Origin: Hippophae tibetana
Taxonomy: Eukaryota > Streptophyta > Magnoliopsida > Rosales > Elaeagnaceae
Reading direction: 5' to 3'
NCBI GenBank assembly: GCA_037013495.1
Contig: CM072807.1
Coordinates: forward strand, 30,732,802 to 30,796,801
DNA length: 64,000 bases
A program made the position numbers and the translations under genes. The notes below the pieces were generated by a model. The model was not told where the DNA came from. It did not search any database and was given only the letters and a program-made list of their open reading frames with translations. Below, piece by piece: positions 50,868 through 63,312 of the stretch (positions are counted from its first letter, which is position 1; every line of letters begins with the position of its first letter).

Positions 50868-52422
50868 AATGCAGCGGAAACAAAATGGATGGGAAAACAT
50901 ACCTCTTTCCATTGATCAAAAATTTTTATTTTTGAAAAATTTCATTTTCAACATCGAGGCGGGTCAACATGACCCGGTTTTACCCTAACGGATACCCGGT
51001 CATATCTTGCTATTCCGGGGACGGAATCCAGCGTTCTTTTTATCAAAATTCTCATAATTCGATTTCTGAGTGATTGACGGTCTCAATTTGATGTAAATCA
51101 TAATTTTAAATAAAAATTTCATTAATGAACAGATAAATACCCACGATAAATTGGATTTATTTTCTTCATTTTTTTCAAGTTTAAATTCACAGAATCACTC
51201 AAAAAGATAAATTGAGACAATTTGCAGTTTCCATATGCATAAAAAAAAGGAAAACGAAAAAACTAAAATTACAATTCCCGTGAAACAGAGCAAAACAGAG
51301 ATTTTTTCTAAAGTGGCTCTCATAGTGAATGTTAGAATAAAATTCAATCCAAAAACGTTCAAAAAACCATATGAACTATAATTTAAATGCAGCGGAAACA
51401 AAATGGATTGAAAACATACCTCCTACCATTGATATAAATTTTTTATTTTTGAAAAATTTCACTTTCAACATTGAGGCGGGTCAACATGACCCGATTTTAC
51501 CCTAACGGATACCCGGTCATATCATGATTTTCCGGGGACGGAATCCAGCTTTCTTTTTATCAAAATTCTCATAATTCGATTTCTGATTGATTGACGGTCT
51601 CAATTTGAAGTAAAACATAATTTTAAATAAAAATTTCATTAATGAAGGAGATAAATACCCACGATAAATTTGATTTATTTTCTTCATTTTTTTCAAGCTT
51701 AAATTCACAGAATCACTCAAAAAGATATATTGAGACAATTTGAAATTTCCATATGCCTCAAAAAAAGGAAAACGAAAAAACTAAATTTACAATTCCCGTG
51801 AAACAGAGCAAAACAGAGATTTTTTCTAAAGTGGCTCTCATAGTGAATGTTAGAATAAAATTCAATCCAAAAACGTTCAAAAAACCATATGAACTATAAT
51901 TTAAATGCAGCGGAAACAAAATGGATTAAAAACATACCTCCTACCATTGATATAAATTTTTTATTTTTGAAAAATTTCACTTTCAACATTGAGGCGGGTC
52001 AACATGACCCGATTTTACCCTAACGGATACCCGGTCATATCATGATTTTCCGGGGACGGAATCCAGCTTTCTTTTTATCAAAATTCTCATAATTCGATTT
52101 CTGATTGATTGACGGTCTCAATTTGAAGTAAAACATAATTTTAAATAAAAATTTCATTAATGAAGGAGATAAATACCCACGATAAATTTGATTTATTTTC
52201 TTCATTTTTTTCAAGTTTAAATTCACAGAATCACTCAAAAAGATATATTGAGACAATTTGAAATTTCCATATGCCTCAAAAAAAGGAAAACGAAAAAATA
52301 AAATTACAATTCCCGTGAAAGAGAGCAGAAGAGATATTTTTTCAAAAATAGCTCTCATAGTGAATGATAGAATACAATTCAATCCAAAAACGTTCAAAAA
52401 ACCATATGAACGTATAATTTAA
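50868..52422. repeat. Diverse satellite units bordering the retrotransposon
   Basis: Three monomers between the element and the homogenised block. The first belongs to the GGATGGGAAAACATACC class. The next two (about 51387 and 51905) are close tandem duplicates that share GAATGTTAGAATAAAATTC upstream, CCATATGAACTATAATTT and the variant ATGCCTCAAAAAAAGG. That last variant is also fixed in the homogenised units to the right, so these look like the source lineage of the amplified type. Confidence 0.7.
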
Positions 52423-53030
52423 ATGCAGCGGAAACAAAATGGATTCAAAACATACCTCTTACCATTGATCAAAATTTTTTATTTTTGGAAAATTTCACTT
52501 TCAATATCGAGGCGGGTCAACATGACCCGGTTTTACCCTAACGGATACCCGGTCATATCTTGCTATTCCGGGGACGGAATCCAGTCTTCTTTTTATCAAA
52601 ATTCTCATAATTCGATTTCTGAGTTATTGACGGTCTCAATTTGAAATAAAAAATAATTTTAAATAAAGAATTTATTAATGAAGAAGATAACTACCCACGA
52701 TAAATTAGATTTATTTTCTTCATTTTTTTCAAGTTTAAATTCACAGAATCACTCAAAAAGATATATTGAGACAATTTGAAATTTCCATATGCCTCAAAAA
52801 AAGGAAAACGAAAAAATAAAATTACAATTCCCGTGAAAGAGAGTAGAGGAGATATTTTTTGAAAAATAGCTCTCATAGTGAATATTAGAATACAATTCAA
52901 TCCAAAAACGTTCAAAAAACCATATGAACGTATAATTTAAATGCAGCGGAAACAAAATGGATTCAAAACATACCTCTTACCATTGATCAAAATTTTTTAT
53001 TTTTGGAAAATTTCACTTTCAATATCGAGG

Positions 53031-53098
53031 CGGGTCAACATGACCCGGTTTTACCCTAACGGATACCCGGTCATATCTTGCTATTCCGGGGACGGAAT
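53031..53098. repeat. Dyad pair in the satellite monomer (reference copy)
   Basis: In the monomer at 52941-53458, the GC-richest part holds CGGGTCAACATGACCCG (53031-53047, 7-bp arms, 3-nt centre) and ATTCCGGGGACGGAAT (53083-53098, 6-bp arms, 4-nt centre), 35 bp apart. Most monomers in the window keep one or both. Some subfamilies lose the first (CGTCTTAACATGACCCG, CGTGTCAACC) or weaken the second (TTTTCCGGGGACGGAAT). Confidence 0.75.
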
Positions 53099-53425
53099 CC
53101 AGTCTTCTTTTTATCAAAATTCTCATAATTCGATTTCTGAGTTATTGACGGTCTCAATTTGAAATAAAAAATAATTTTAAATAAAGAATTTATTAATGAA
53201 GAAGATAACTACCCACGATAAATTAGATTTATTTTCTTCATTTTTTTCAAGTTTAAATTCACAGAATCACTCAAAAAGATATATTGAGACAATTTGAAAT
53301 TTCCATATGCCTCAAAAAAAGGAAAACGAAAAAATAAAATTACAATTCCCGTGAAAGAGAGTAGAAGAGATATTTTTTCAAAAATAGCTCTCATAGTGAA
53401 TGTTAGAATACAATTCAATCCAAAA

Positions 53426-53449
53426 ACGTTCAAAAAACCATATGAACGT
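53426..53449. repeat. ACGTTC/GAACGT dyad in the satellite monomer (reference copy)
   Basis: Arms ACGTTC (53426-53431) and GAACGT (53444-53449) flank 12 bases containing CCATAT. The dyad is present in most full-length monomers and missing its left arm in the 47-bp-deleted class. The retrotransposon inserted at the right arm of this dyad in its target monomer (37335-37339). Confidence 0.6.
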
Positions 53450-53458
53450 ATAATTTAA

Positions 53459-56400
53459 ATGCAGCGGAAACAAAATGGATTCAAAACATACCTCTTACCA
53501 TTGATCAAAATTTTTTATTTTTGGAAAATTTCACTTTCAATATCGAGGCGGGTCAACATGACCCGGTTTTACCCTAACGGATACCCGGTCATATCTTGCT
53601 ATTCCGGGGACGGAATCCAGTCTTCTTTTTATCAAAATTCTCATAATTCGATTTCTGAGTTATTGACGGTCTCAATTTGAAATAAAAAATAATTTTAAAT
53701 AAAGAATTTATTAATGAAGAAGATAACTACCCACGATAAATTAGATTTATTTTCTTCATTTTTTTCAAGTTTAAATTCACAGAATCACTCAAAAAGATAT
53801 ATTGAGACAATTTGAAATTTCCATATGCCTCAAAAAAAGGAAAACGAAAAAATAAAATTACAATTCCCGTGAAAGAGAGTAGAGGAGATATTTTTTCAAA
53901 AATAGCTCTCATAGTGAATATTAGAATACAATTCAATCCAAAAACGTTCAAAAAACCATATGAACGTATAATTTAAATGCAGCGGAAACAAAATGGATTC
54001 AAAACATACCTCTTACCATTGATCAAAATTTTTTATTTTTGGAAAATTTCACTTTCAATATCGAGGCGGGTCAACATGACCCGGTTTTACCCTAACGGAT
54101 ACCCGGTCATATCTTGCTATTCCGGGGACGGAATCCAGTCTTCTTTTTATCAAAATTCTCATAATTCGATTTCTGAGTTATTGACGGTCTCAATTTGAAA
54201 TAAAAAATAATTTTAAATAAAGAATTTATTAATGAAGAAGATAACTACCCACGATAAATTAGATTTATTTTCTTCATTTTTTTCAAGTTTAAATTCACAG
54301 AATCACTCAAAAAGATATATTGAGACAATTTGAAATTTCCATATGCCTCAAAAAAAGGAAAACGAAAAAATAAAATTACAATTCCCGTGAAAGAGAGTAG
54401 AAGAGATATTTTTTCAAAAATAGCTCTCATAGTGAATGTTAGAATACAATTCAATCCAAAAACGTTCAAAAAACCATATGAACGTATAATTTAAATGCAG
54501 CGGAAACAAAATGGATTCAAAACATACCTCTTACCATTGATCAAAATTTTTTATTTTTGGAAAATTTCACTTTCAATATCGAGGCGGGTCAACATGACCC
54601 GGTTTTACCCTAACGGATACCCGGTCATATCTTGCTATTCCGGGGACGGAATCCAGTCTTCTTTTTATCAAAATTCTCATAATTCGATTTCTGAGTTATT
54701 GACGGTCTCAATTTGAAATAAAAAATAATTTTAAATAAAGAATTTATTAATGAAGAAGATAACTACCCACGATAAATTAGATTTATTTTCTTCATTTTTT
54801 TCAAGTTTAAATTCACAGAATCACTCAAAAAGATATATTGAGACAATTTGAAATTTCCATATGCCTCAAAAAAAGGAAAACGAAAAAATAAAATTACAAT
54901 TCCCGTGAAAGAGAGTAGAGGAGATATTTTTTCAAAAATAGCTCTCATAGTGAATATTAGAATACAATTCAATCCAAAAACGTTCAAAAAACCATATGAA
55001 CGTATAATTTAAATGCAGCGGAAACAAAATGGATTCAAAACATACCTCTTACCATTGATCAAAATTTTTTATTTTTGGAAAATTTCACTTTCAATATCGA
55101 GGCGGGTCAACATGACCCGGTTTTACCCTAACGGATACCCGGTCATATCTTGCTATTCCGGGGACGGAATCCAGTCTTCTTTTTATCAAAATTCTCATAA
55201 TTCAATTTCTGAGTTATTGACGGTCTCAATTTGAAATAAAAAATAATTTTAAATAAAGAATTTATTAATGAAGAAGATAACTACCCACGATAAATTAGAT
55301 TTATTTTCTTCATTTTTTTCAAGTTTAAATTCACAGAATCACTCAAAAAGATATATTGAGACAATTTGAAATTTCCATATGCCTCAAAAAAAGGAAAACG
55401 AAAAAATAAAATTACAATTCCCGTGAAAGAGAGTAGAAGAGATATTTTTTCAAAAATAGCTCTCATAGTGAATGTTAGAATACAATTCAATCCAAAAACG
55501 TTCAAAAAACCATATGAACGTATAATTTAAATGCAGCGGAAACAAAATGGATTCAAAACATACCTCTTACCATTGATCAAAATTTTTTATTTTTGGAAAA
55601 TTTCACTTTCAATATCGAGGCGGGTCAACATGACCCGGTTTTACCCTAACGGATACCCGGTCATATCTTGCTATTCCGGGGACGGAATCCAGTCTTCTTT
55701 TTATCAAAATTCTCATAATTCGATTTCTGAGTTATTGACGGTCTCAATTTGAAATAAAAAATAATTTTAAATAAAGAATTTATTAATGAAGAAGATAACT
55801 ACCCACGATAAATTAGATTTATTTTCTTCATTTTTTTCAAGTTTAAATTCACAGAATCACTCAAAAAGATATATTGAGACAATTTGAAATTTCCATATGC
55901 CTCAAAAAAAGGAAAACAAAAAAAACTAAAATTACAATTCCCGTGAAAGAGAGTAGAAGAGATATTTTTTCAAAAATAGCTCTCATAGTGAATGTTAGAA
56001 TACAATTCAATCCAAAAACGTTCAAAAAACCATATGAACGTATAATTTAAATGCAGCGGAAACAAAATGGATTCAAAACATACCTCTTACCATTGATCAA
56101 AATTTTTTATTTTTGGAAAATTTCACTTTCAATATCGAGGCGGGTCAACATGACCCGGTTTTACCCTAACGGATACCCGGTCATATCTTGCTATTCCGGG
56201 GACGGAATCCAGTCTTCTTTTTATCAAAATTCTCATAATTCGATTTCTGAGTTATTGACGGTCTCAATTTGAAATAAAAAATAATTTTAAATAAAGAATT
56301 TATTAATGAAGAAGATAACTACCCACGATAAATTAGATTTATTTTCTTCATTTTTTTCAAGTTTAAATTCACAGAATCACTCAAAAAGATATATTGAGAC

Positions 56401-57088
56401 AATTTGAAATTTCCATATGCCTCAAAAAAAGGAAAACGAAAAAATAAAATTACAATTCCCGTGAAAGAGAGTAGAAGAGATATTTTTTCAAAAATAGCTC
56501 TCATAGTGAATGTTAGAATACAATTCAATCCAAAAACGTTCAAAAAACCATATGAACGTATAATTTAAATGCAGCGGAAACAAAATGGATTCAAAACATA
56601 CCTCTTACCATTGATCAAAATTTTTTATTTTTGGAAAATTTCACTTTCAATATCGAGGCGGGTCAACATGACCCGGTTTTACCCTAACGGATACCCGGTC
56701 ATATCTTGCTATTCCGGGGACGGAATCCAGTCTTCTTTTTATCAAAATTCTCATAATTCGATTTCTGAGTTATTGACGGTCTCAATTTGAAATAAAAAAT
56801 AATTTTAAATAAAGAATTTATTAATGAAGAAGATAACTACCCACGATAAATTAGATTTATTTTCTTCATTTTTTTCAAGTTTAAATTCACAGAATCACTC
56901 AAAAAGATATATTGAGACAATTTGAAATTTCCATATGCCTCAAAAAAAGGAAAACAAAAAAAACTAAAATTACAATTCCCGTGAAAGAGAGTAGAAGAGA
57001 TATTTTTTCAAAAATAGCTCTCATAGTGAATGTTAGAATACAATTCAATCCAAAAACGTTCAAAAAACCATATGAACGTATAATTTAA
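53459..57088. repeat. 7-monomer higher-order repeat in right block, copy 1 (3630 bp)
   Basis: Unit starts are 53459, 53977, 54495, 55013, 55531, 56051 and 56569, of types A-B-A-B*-C-B-C. Type A (518 bp) has GAGTAGAGGAG and GAATATTAG. Type B (518 bp) has GAGTAGAAGAG and GAATGTTAG. Type C (520 bp) has AAAACAAAAAAAACTAAAAT. B* is a B unit with TTCAATTTCTGAG in place of TTCGATTTCTGAG (55203). Units 52423 (A) and 52941 (B) precede it. Confidence 0.92.
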
Positions 57089-60000
57089 ATGCAGCGGAAA
57101 CAAAATGGATTCAAAACATACCTCTTACCATTGATCAAAATTTTTTATTTTTGGAAAATTTCACTTTCAATATCGAGGCGGGTCAACATGACCCGGTTTT
57201 ACCCTAACGGATACCCGGTCATATCTTGCTATTCCGGGGACGGAATCCAGTCTTCTTTTTATCAAAATTCTCATAATTCGATTTCTGAGTTATTGACGGT
57301 CTCAATTTGAAATAAAAAATAATTTTAAATAAAGAATTTATTAATGAAGAAGATAACTACCCACGATAAATTAGATTTATTTTCTTCATTTTTTTCAAGT
57401 TTAAATTCACAGAATCACTCAAAAAGATATATTGAGACAATTTGAAATTTCCATATGCCTCAAAAAAAGGAAAACGAAAAAATAAAATTACAATTCCCGT
57501 GAAAGAGAGTAGAGGAGATATTTTTTCAAAAATAGCTCTCATAGTGAATATTAGAATACAATTCAATCCAAAAACGTTCAAAAAACCATATGAACGTATA
57601 ATTTAAATGCAGCGGAAACAAAATGGATTCAAAACATACCTCTTACCATTGATCAAAATTTTTTATTTTTGGAAAATTTCACTTTCAATATCGAGGCGGG
57701 TCAACATGACCCGGTTTTACCCTAACGGATACCCGGTCATATCTTGCTATTCCGGGGACGGAATCCAGTCTTCTTTTTATCAAAATTCTCATAATTCGAT
57801 TTCTGAGTTATTGACGGTCTCAATTTGAAATAAAAAATAATTTTAAATAAAGAATTTATTAATGAAGAAGATAACTACCCACGATAAATTAGATTTATTT
57901 TCTTCATTTTTTTCAAGTTTAAATTCACAGAATCACTCAAAAAGATATATTGAGACAATTTGAAATTTCCATATGCCTCAAAAAAAGGAAAACGAAAAAA
58001 TAAAATTACAATTCCCGTGAAAGAGAGTAGAAGAGATATTTTTTCAAAAATAGCTCTCATAGTGAATGTTAGAATACAATTCAATCCAAAAACGTTCAAA
58101 AAACCATATGAACGTATAATTTAAATGCAGCGGAAACAAAATGGATTCAAAACATACCTCTTACCATTGATCAAAATTTTTTATTTTTGGAAAATTTCAC
58201 TTTCAATATCGAGGCGGGTCAACATGACCCGGTTTTACCCTAACGGATACCCGGTCATATCTTGCTATTCCGGGGACGGAATCCAGTCTTCTTTTTATCA
58301 AAATTCTCATAATTCGATTTCTGAGTTATTGACGGTCTCAATTTGAAATAAAAAATAATTTTAAATAAAGAATTTATTAATGAAGAAGATAACTACCCAC
58401 GATAAATTAGATTTATTTTCTTCATTTTTTTCAAGTTTAAATTCACAGAATCACTCAAAAAGATATATTGAGACAATTTGAAATTTCCATATGCCTCAAA
58501 AAAAGGAAAACGAAAAAATAAAATTACAATTCCCGTGAAAGAGAGTAGAGGAGATATTTTTTCAAAAATAGCTCTCATAGTGAATATTAGAATACAATTC
58601 AATCCAAAAACGTTCAAAAAACCATATGAACGTATAATTTAAATGCAGCGGAAACAAAATGGATTCAAAACATACCTCTTACCATTGATCAAAATTTTTT
58701 ATTTTTGGAAAATTTCACTTTCAATATCGAGGCGGGTCAACATGACCCGGTTTTACCCTAACGGATACCCGGTCATATCTTGCTATTCCGGGGACGGAAT
58801 CCAGTCTTCTTTTTATCAAAATTCTCATAATTCAATTTCTGAGTTATTGACGGTCTCAATTTGAAATAAAAAATAATTTTAAATAAAGAATTTATTAATG
58901 AAGAAGATAACTACCCACGATAAATTAGATTTATTTTCTTCATTTTTTTCAAGTTTAAATTCACAGAATCACTCAAAAAGATATATTGAGACAATTTGAA
59001 ATTTCCATATGCCTCAAAAAAAGGAAAACGAAAAAATAAAATTACAATTCCCGTGAAAGAGAGTAGAAGAGATATTTTTTCAAAAATAGCTCTCATAGTG
59101 AATGTTAGAATACAATTCAATCCAAAAACGTTCAAAAAACCATATGAACGTATAATTTAAATGCAGCGGAAACAAAATGGATTCAAAACATACCTCTTAC
59201 CATTGATCAAAATTTTTTATTTTTGGAAAATTTCACTTTCAATATCGAGGCGGGTCAACATGACCCGGTTTTACCCTAACGGATACCCGGTCATATCTTG
59301 CTATTCCGGGGACGGAATCCAGTCTTCTTTTTATCAAAATTCTCATAATTCGATTTCTGAGTTATTGACGGTCTCAATTTGAAATAAAAAATAATTTTAA
59401 ATAAAGAATTTATTAATGAAGAAGATAACTACCCACGATAAATTAGATTTATTTTCTTCATTTTTTTCAAGTTTAAATTCACAGAATCACTCAAAAAGAT
59501 ATATTGAGACAATTTGAAATTTCCATATGCCTCAAAAAAAGGAAAACAAAAAAAACTAAAATTACAATTCCCGTGAAAGAGAGTAGAAGAGATATTTTTT
59601 CAAAAATAGCTCTCATAGTGAATGTTAGAATACAATTCAATCCAAAAACGTTCAAAAAACCATATGAACGTATAATTTAAATGCAGCGGAAACAAAATGG
59701 ATTCAAAACATACCTCTTACCATTGATCAAAATTTTTTATTTTTGGAAAATTTCACTTTCAATATCGAGGCGGGTCAACATGACCCGGTTTTACCCTAAC
59801 GGATACCCGGTCATATCTTGCTATTCCGGGGACGGAATCCAGTCTTCTTTTTATCAAAATTCTCATAATTCGATTTCTGAGTTATTGACGGTCTCAATTT
59901 GAAATAAAAAATAATTTTAAATAAAGAATTTATTAATGAAGAAGATAACTACCCACGATAAATTAGATTTATTTTCTTCATTTTTTTCAAGTTTAAATTC

Positions 60001-60718
60001 ACAGAATCACTCAAAAAGATATATTGAGACAATTTGAAATTTCCATATGCCTCAAAAAAAGGAAAACGAAAAAATAAAATTACAATTCCCGTGAAAGAGA
60101 GTAGAAGAGATATTTTTTCAAAAATAGCTCTCATAGTGAATGTTAGAATACAATTCAATCCAAAAACGTTCAAAAAACCATATGAACGTATAATTTAAAT
60201 GCAGCGGAAACAAAATGGATTCAAAACATACCTCTTACCATTGATCAAAATTTTTTATTTTTGGAAAATTTCACTTTCAATATCGAGGCGGGTCAACATG
60301 ACCCGGTTTTACCCTAACGGATACCCGGTCATATCTTGCTATTCCGGGGACGGAATCCAGTCTTCTTTTTATCAAAATTCTCATAATTCGATTTCTGAGT
60401 TATTGACGGTCTCAATTTGAAATAAAAAATAATTTTAAATAAAGAATTTATTAATGAAGAAGATAACTACCCACGATAAATTAGATTTATTTTCTTCATT
60501 TTTTTCAAGTTTAAATTCACAGAATCACTCAAAAAGATATATTGAGACAATTTGAAATTTCCATATGCCTCAAAAAAAGGAAAACAAAAAAAACTAAAAT
60601 TACAATTCCCGTGAAAGAGAGTAGAAGAGATATTTTTTCAAAAATAGCTCTCATAGTGAATGTTAGAATACAATTCAATCCAAAAACGTTCAAAAAACCA
60701 TATGAACGTATAATTTAA
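57089..60718. repeat. 7-monomer higher-order repeat in right block, copy 2 (3630 bp)
   Basis: Unit starts are 57089, 57607, 58125, 58643, 59161, 59681 and 60199, again A-B-A-B*-C-B-C. The B* marker lies at 58833, exactly 3630 bp after its partner at 55203. I saw no further difference from copy 1, so this is among the most recent amplifications in the window. Confidence 0.92.
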
Positions 60719-63312
60719 ATGCAGCGGAAACAAAATGGATTCAAAACATACCTCTTACCATTGATCAAAATTTTTTATTTTTGGAAAATTTCACTTTCAA
60801 TATCGAGGCGGGTCAACATGACCCGGTTTTACCCTAACGGATACCCGGTCATATCTTGCTATTCCGGGGACGGAATCCAGTCTTCTTTTTATCAAAATTC
60901 TCATAATTCGATTTCTGAGTTATTGACGGTCTCAATTTGAAATAAAAAATAATTTTAAATAAAGAATTTATTAATGAAGAAGATAACTACCCACGATAAA
61001 TTAGATTTATTTTCTTCATTTTTTTCAAGTTTAAATTCACAGAATCACTCAAAAAGATATATTGAGACAATTTGAAATTTCCATATGCCTCAAAAAAAGG
61101 AAAACGAAAAAATAAAATTACAATTCCCGTGAAAGAGAGTAGAGGAGATATTTTTTCAAAAATAGCTCTCATAGTGAATATTAGAATACAATTCAATCCA
61201 AAAACGTTCAAAAAACCATATGAACGTATAATTTAAATGCAGCGGAAACAAAATGGATTCAAAACATACCTCTTACCATTGATCAAAATTTTTTATTTTT
61301 GGAAAATTTCACTTTCAATATCGAGGCGGGTCAACATGACCCGGTTTTACCCTAACGGATACCCGGTCATATCTTGCTATTCCGGGGACGGAATCCAGTC
61401 TTCTTTTTATCAAAATTCTCATAATTCGATTTCTGAGTTATTGACGGTCTCAATTTGAAATAAAAAATAATTTTAAATAAAGAATTTATTAATGAAGAAG
61501 ATAACTACCCACGATAAATTAGATTTATTTTCTTCATTTTTTTCAAGTTTAAATTCACAGAATCACTCAAAAAGATATATTGAGACAATTTGAAATTTCC
61601 ATATGCCTCAAAAAAAGGAAAACGAAAAAATAAAATTACAATTCCCGTGAAAGAGAGTAGAAGAGATATTTTTTCAAAAATAGCTCTCATAGTGAATGTT
61701 AGAATACAATTCAATCCAAAAACGTTCAAAAAACCATATGAACGTATAATTTAAATGCAGCGGAAACAAAATGGATTCAAAACATACCTCTTACCATTGA
61801 TCAAAATTTTTTATTTTTGGAAAATTTCACTTTCAATATCGAGGCGGGTCAACATGACCCGGTTTTACCCTAACGGATACCCGGTCATATCTTGCTATTC
61901 CGGGGACGGAATCCAGTCTTCTTTTTATCAAAATTCTCATAATTCGATTTCTGAGTTATTGACGGTCTCAATTTGAAATAAAAAATAATTTTAAATAAAG
62001 AATTTATTAATGAAGAAGATAACTACCCACGATAAATTAGATTTATTTTCTTCATTTTTTTCAAGTTTAAATTCACAGAATCACTCAAAAAGATATATTG
62101 AGACAATTTGAAATTTCCATATGCCTCAAAAAAAGGAAAACAAAAAAAACTAAAATTACAATTCCCGTGAAAGAGAGTAGAAGAGATATTTTTTCAAAAA
62201 TAGCTCTAATAGTGAATGTTAGAATACAATTCAATCCAAAAACGTTCAAAAAACCATATGAACGTATAATTTAAATGCAGCGGAAACAAAATGGATTCAA
62301 AACATACCTCTTACCATTGATCAAAATTTTTTATTTTTGGAAAATTTCACTTTCAATATCGAGGCGGGTCAACATGACCCGGTTTTACCCTAACGGATAC
62401 CCGGTCATATCTTGCTATTCCGGGGACGGAATCCAGTCTTCTTTTTATCAAAATTCTCATAATTCGATTTCTGAGTTATTGACGGTCTCAATTTTAAATA
62501 AAAAATAATTTTAAATAAAGAATTTATTAATGAAGAAGATAACTACCCACGATAAATTAGATTTATTTTCTTCATTTTTTTCAAGTTTAAATTCACAGAA
62601 TCACTCAAAAAGATATATTGAGACAATTTGAAATTTCCATATGCCTCAAAAAAAGGAAAACGAAAAAATAAAATTACAATTCCCGTGAAAGAGAGTAGAA
62701 GAGATATTTTTTCAAAAATAGCTCTCATAGTGAATGTTAGAATACAATTCAATCCAAAAACGTTCAAAAAACCATATGAACGTATAATTTAAATGCAGCG
62801 GAAACAAAATGGATTCAAAACATACCTCTTACCATTGATCAAAATTTTTTATTTTTGGAAAATTTCACTTTCAATATCGAGGCGGGTCAACATGACCCGG
62901 TTTTACCCTAACGGATACCCGGTCATATCTTGCTATTTCGGGGACGGAATCCAGTCTTCTTTTTATCAAAATTCTCATAATTCGATTTCTGAGTTATTGA
63001 CGGTCTCAATTTGAAATAAAAAATAATTTTAAATAAAGAATTTATTAATGAAGAAGATAACTACCCACGATAAATTAGATTTATTTTCTTCATTTTTTTC
63101 AAGTTTAAATTCACAGAATCACTCAAAAAGATATATTGAGACAATTTGAAATTTCCATATGCCTCAAAAAAAGGAAAACAAAAAAAACTAAAATTACAAT
63201 TCCCGTGAAAGAGAGTAGAAGAGATATTTTTTCAAAAATGGCTCTCATAGTAAATGTTAGAATACAATTGAATCCAAAAACGTTCAAAAAACCATATGAA
63301 CGTATAATTTAA
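60719..63312. repeat. Shortened copy of the right-block higher-order repeat
   Basis: Unit starts are 60719, 61237, 61755, 62275 and 62793, of types A-B-C-B-C. Compared with the 7-unit order, one internal A-B* pair (1036 bp) is absent, as expected from unequal exchange in register. The last unit is transitional: it starts as type C but ends with AAAAATGGCTCTCATAGTAAATG, like the diverse units that follow. Confidence 0.88.

Noticed and set aside
53047-53062. CCCTAA telomere-type unit in each monomer
   Set aside because: A single CCCTAA per 518 bp is not a telomere repeat, and the context TTTTACCCTAACGG is not the AAACCCTAA box.
53083-53098. CENP-B-like box at the ATTCCGGGGACGGAAT dyad
   Set aside because: The required spacing of TTCG and CGGG is not met, and CENP-B boxes are not an established feature of plant satellites.
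53140-53300. Pseudoknot-like pairing between GAGTGATT...TCTCAAT and AATCACTC...ATTGAGA within the monomer
   Set aside because: The first arm varies among subfamilies (GAGTGATT, GATTGATT, GAGTTATT) while its partner AATCACTC stays the same, so pairing is not maintained.
52423-63014. A plus-strand 73-codon frame repeated identically in 21 consecutive units
   Set aside because: Identity follows from recent amplification of the DNA itself; synonymous and non-synonymous sites are equally invariant. No homology is recognisable.
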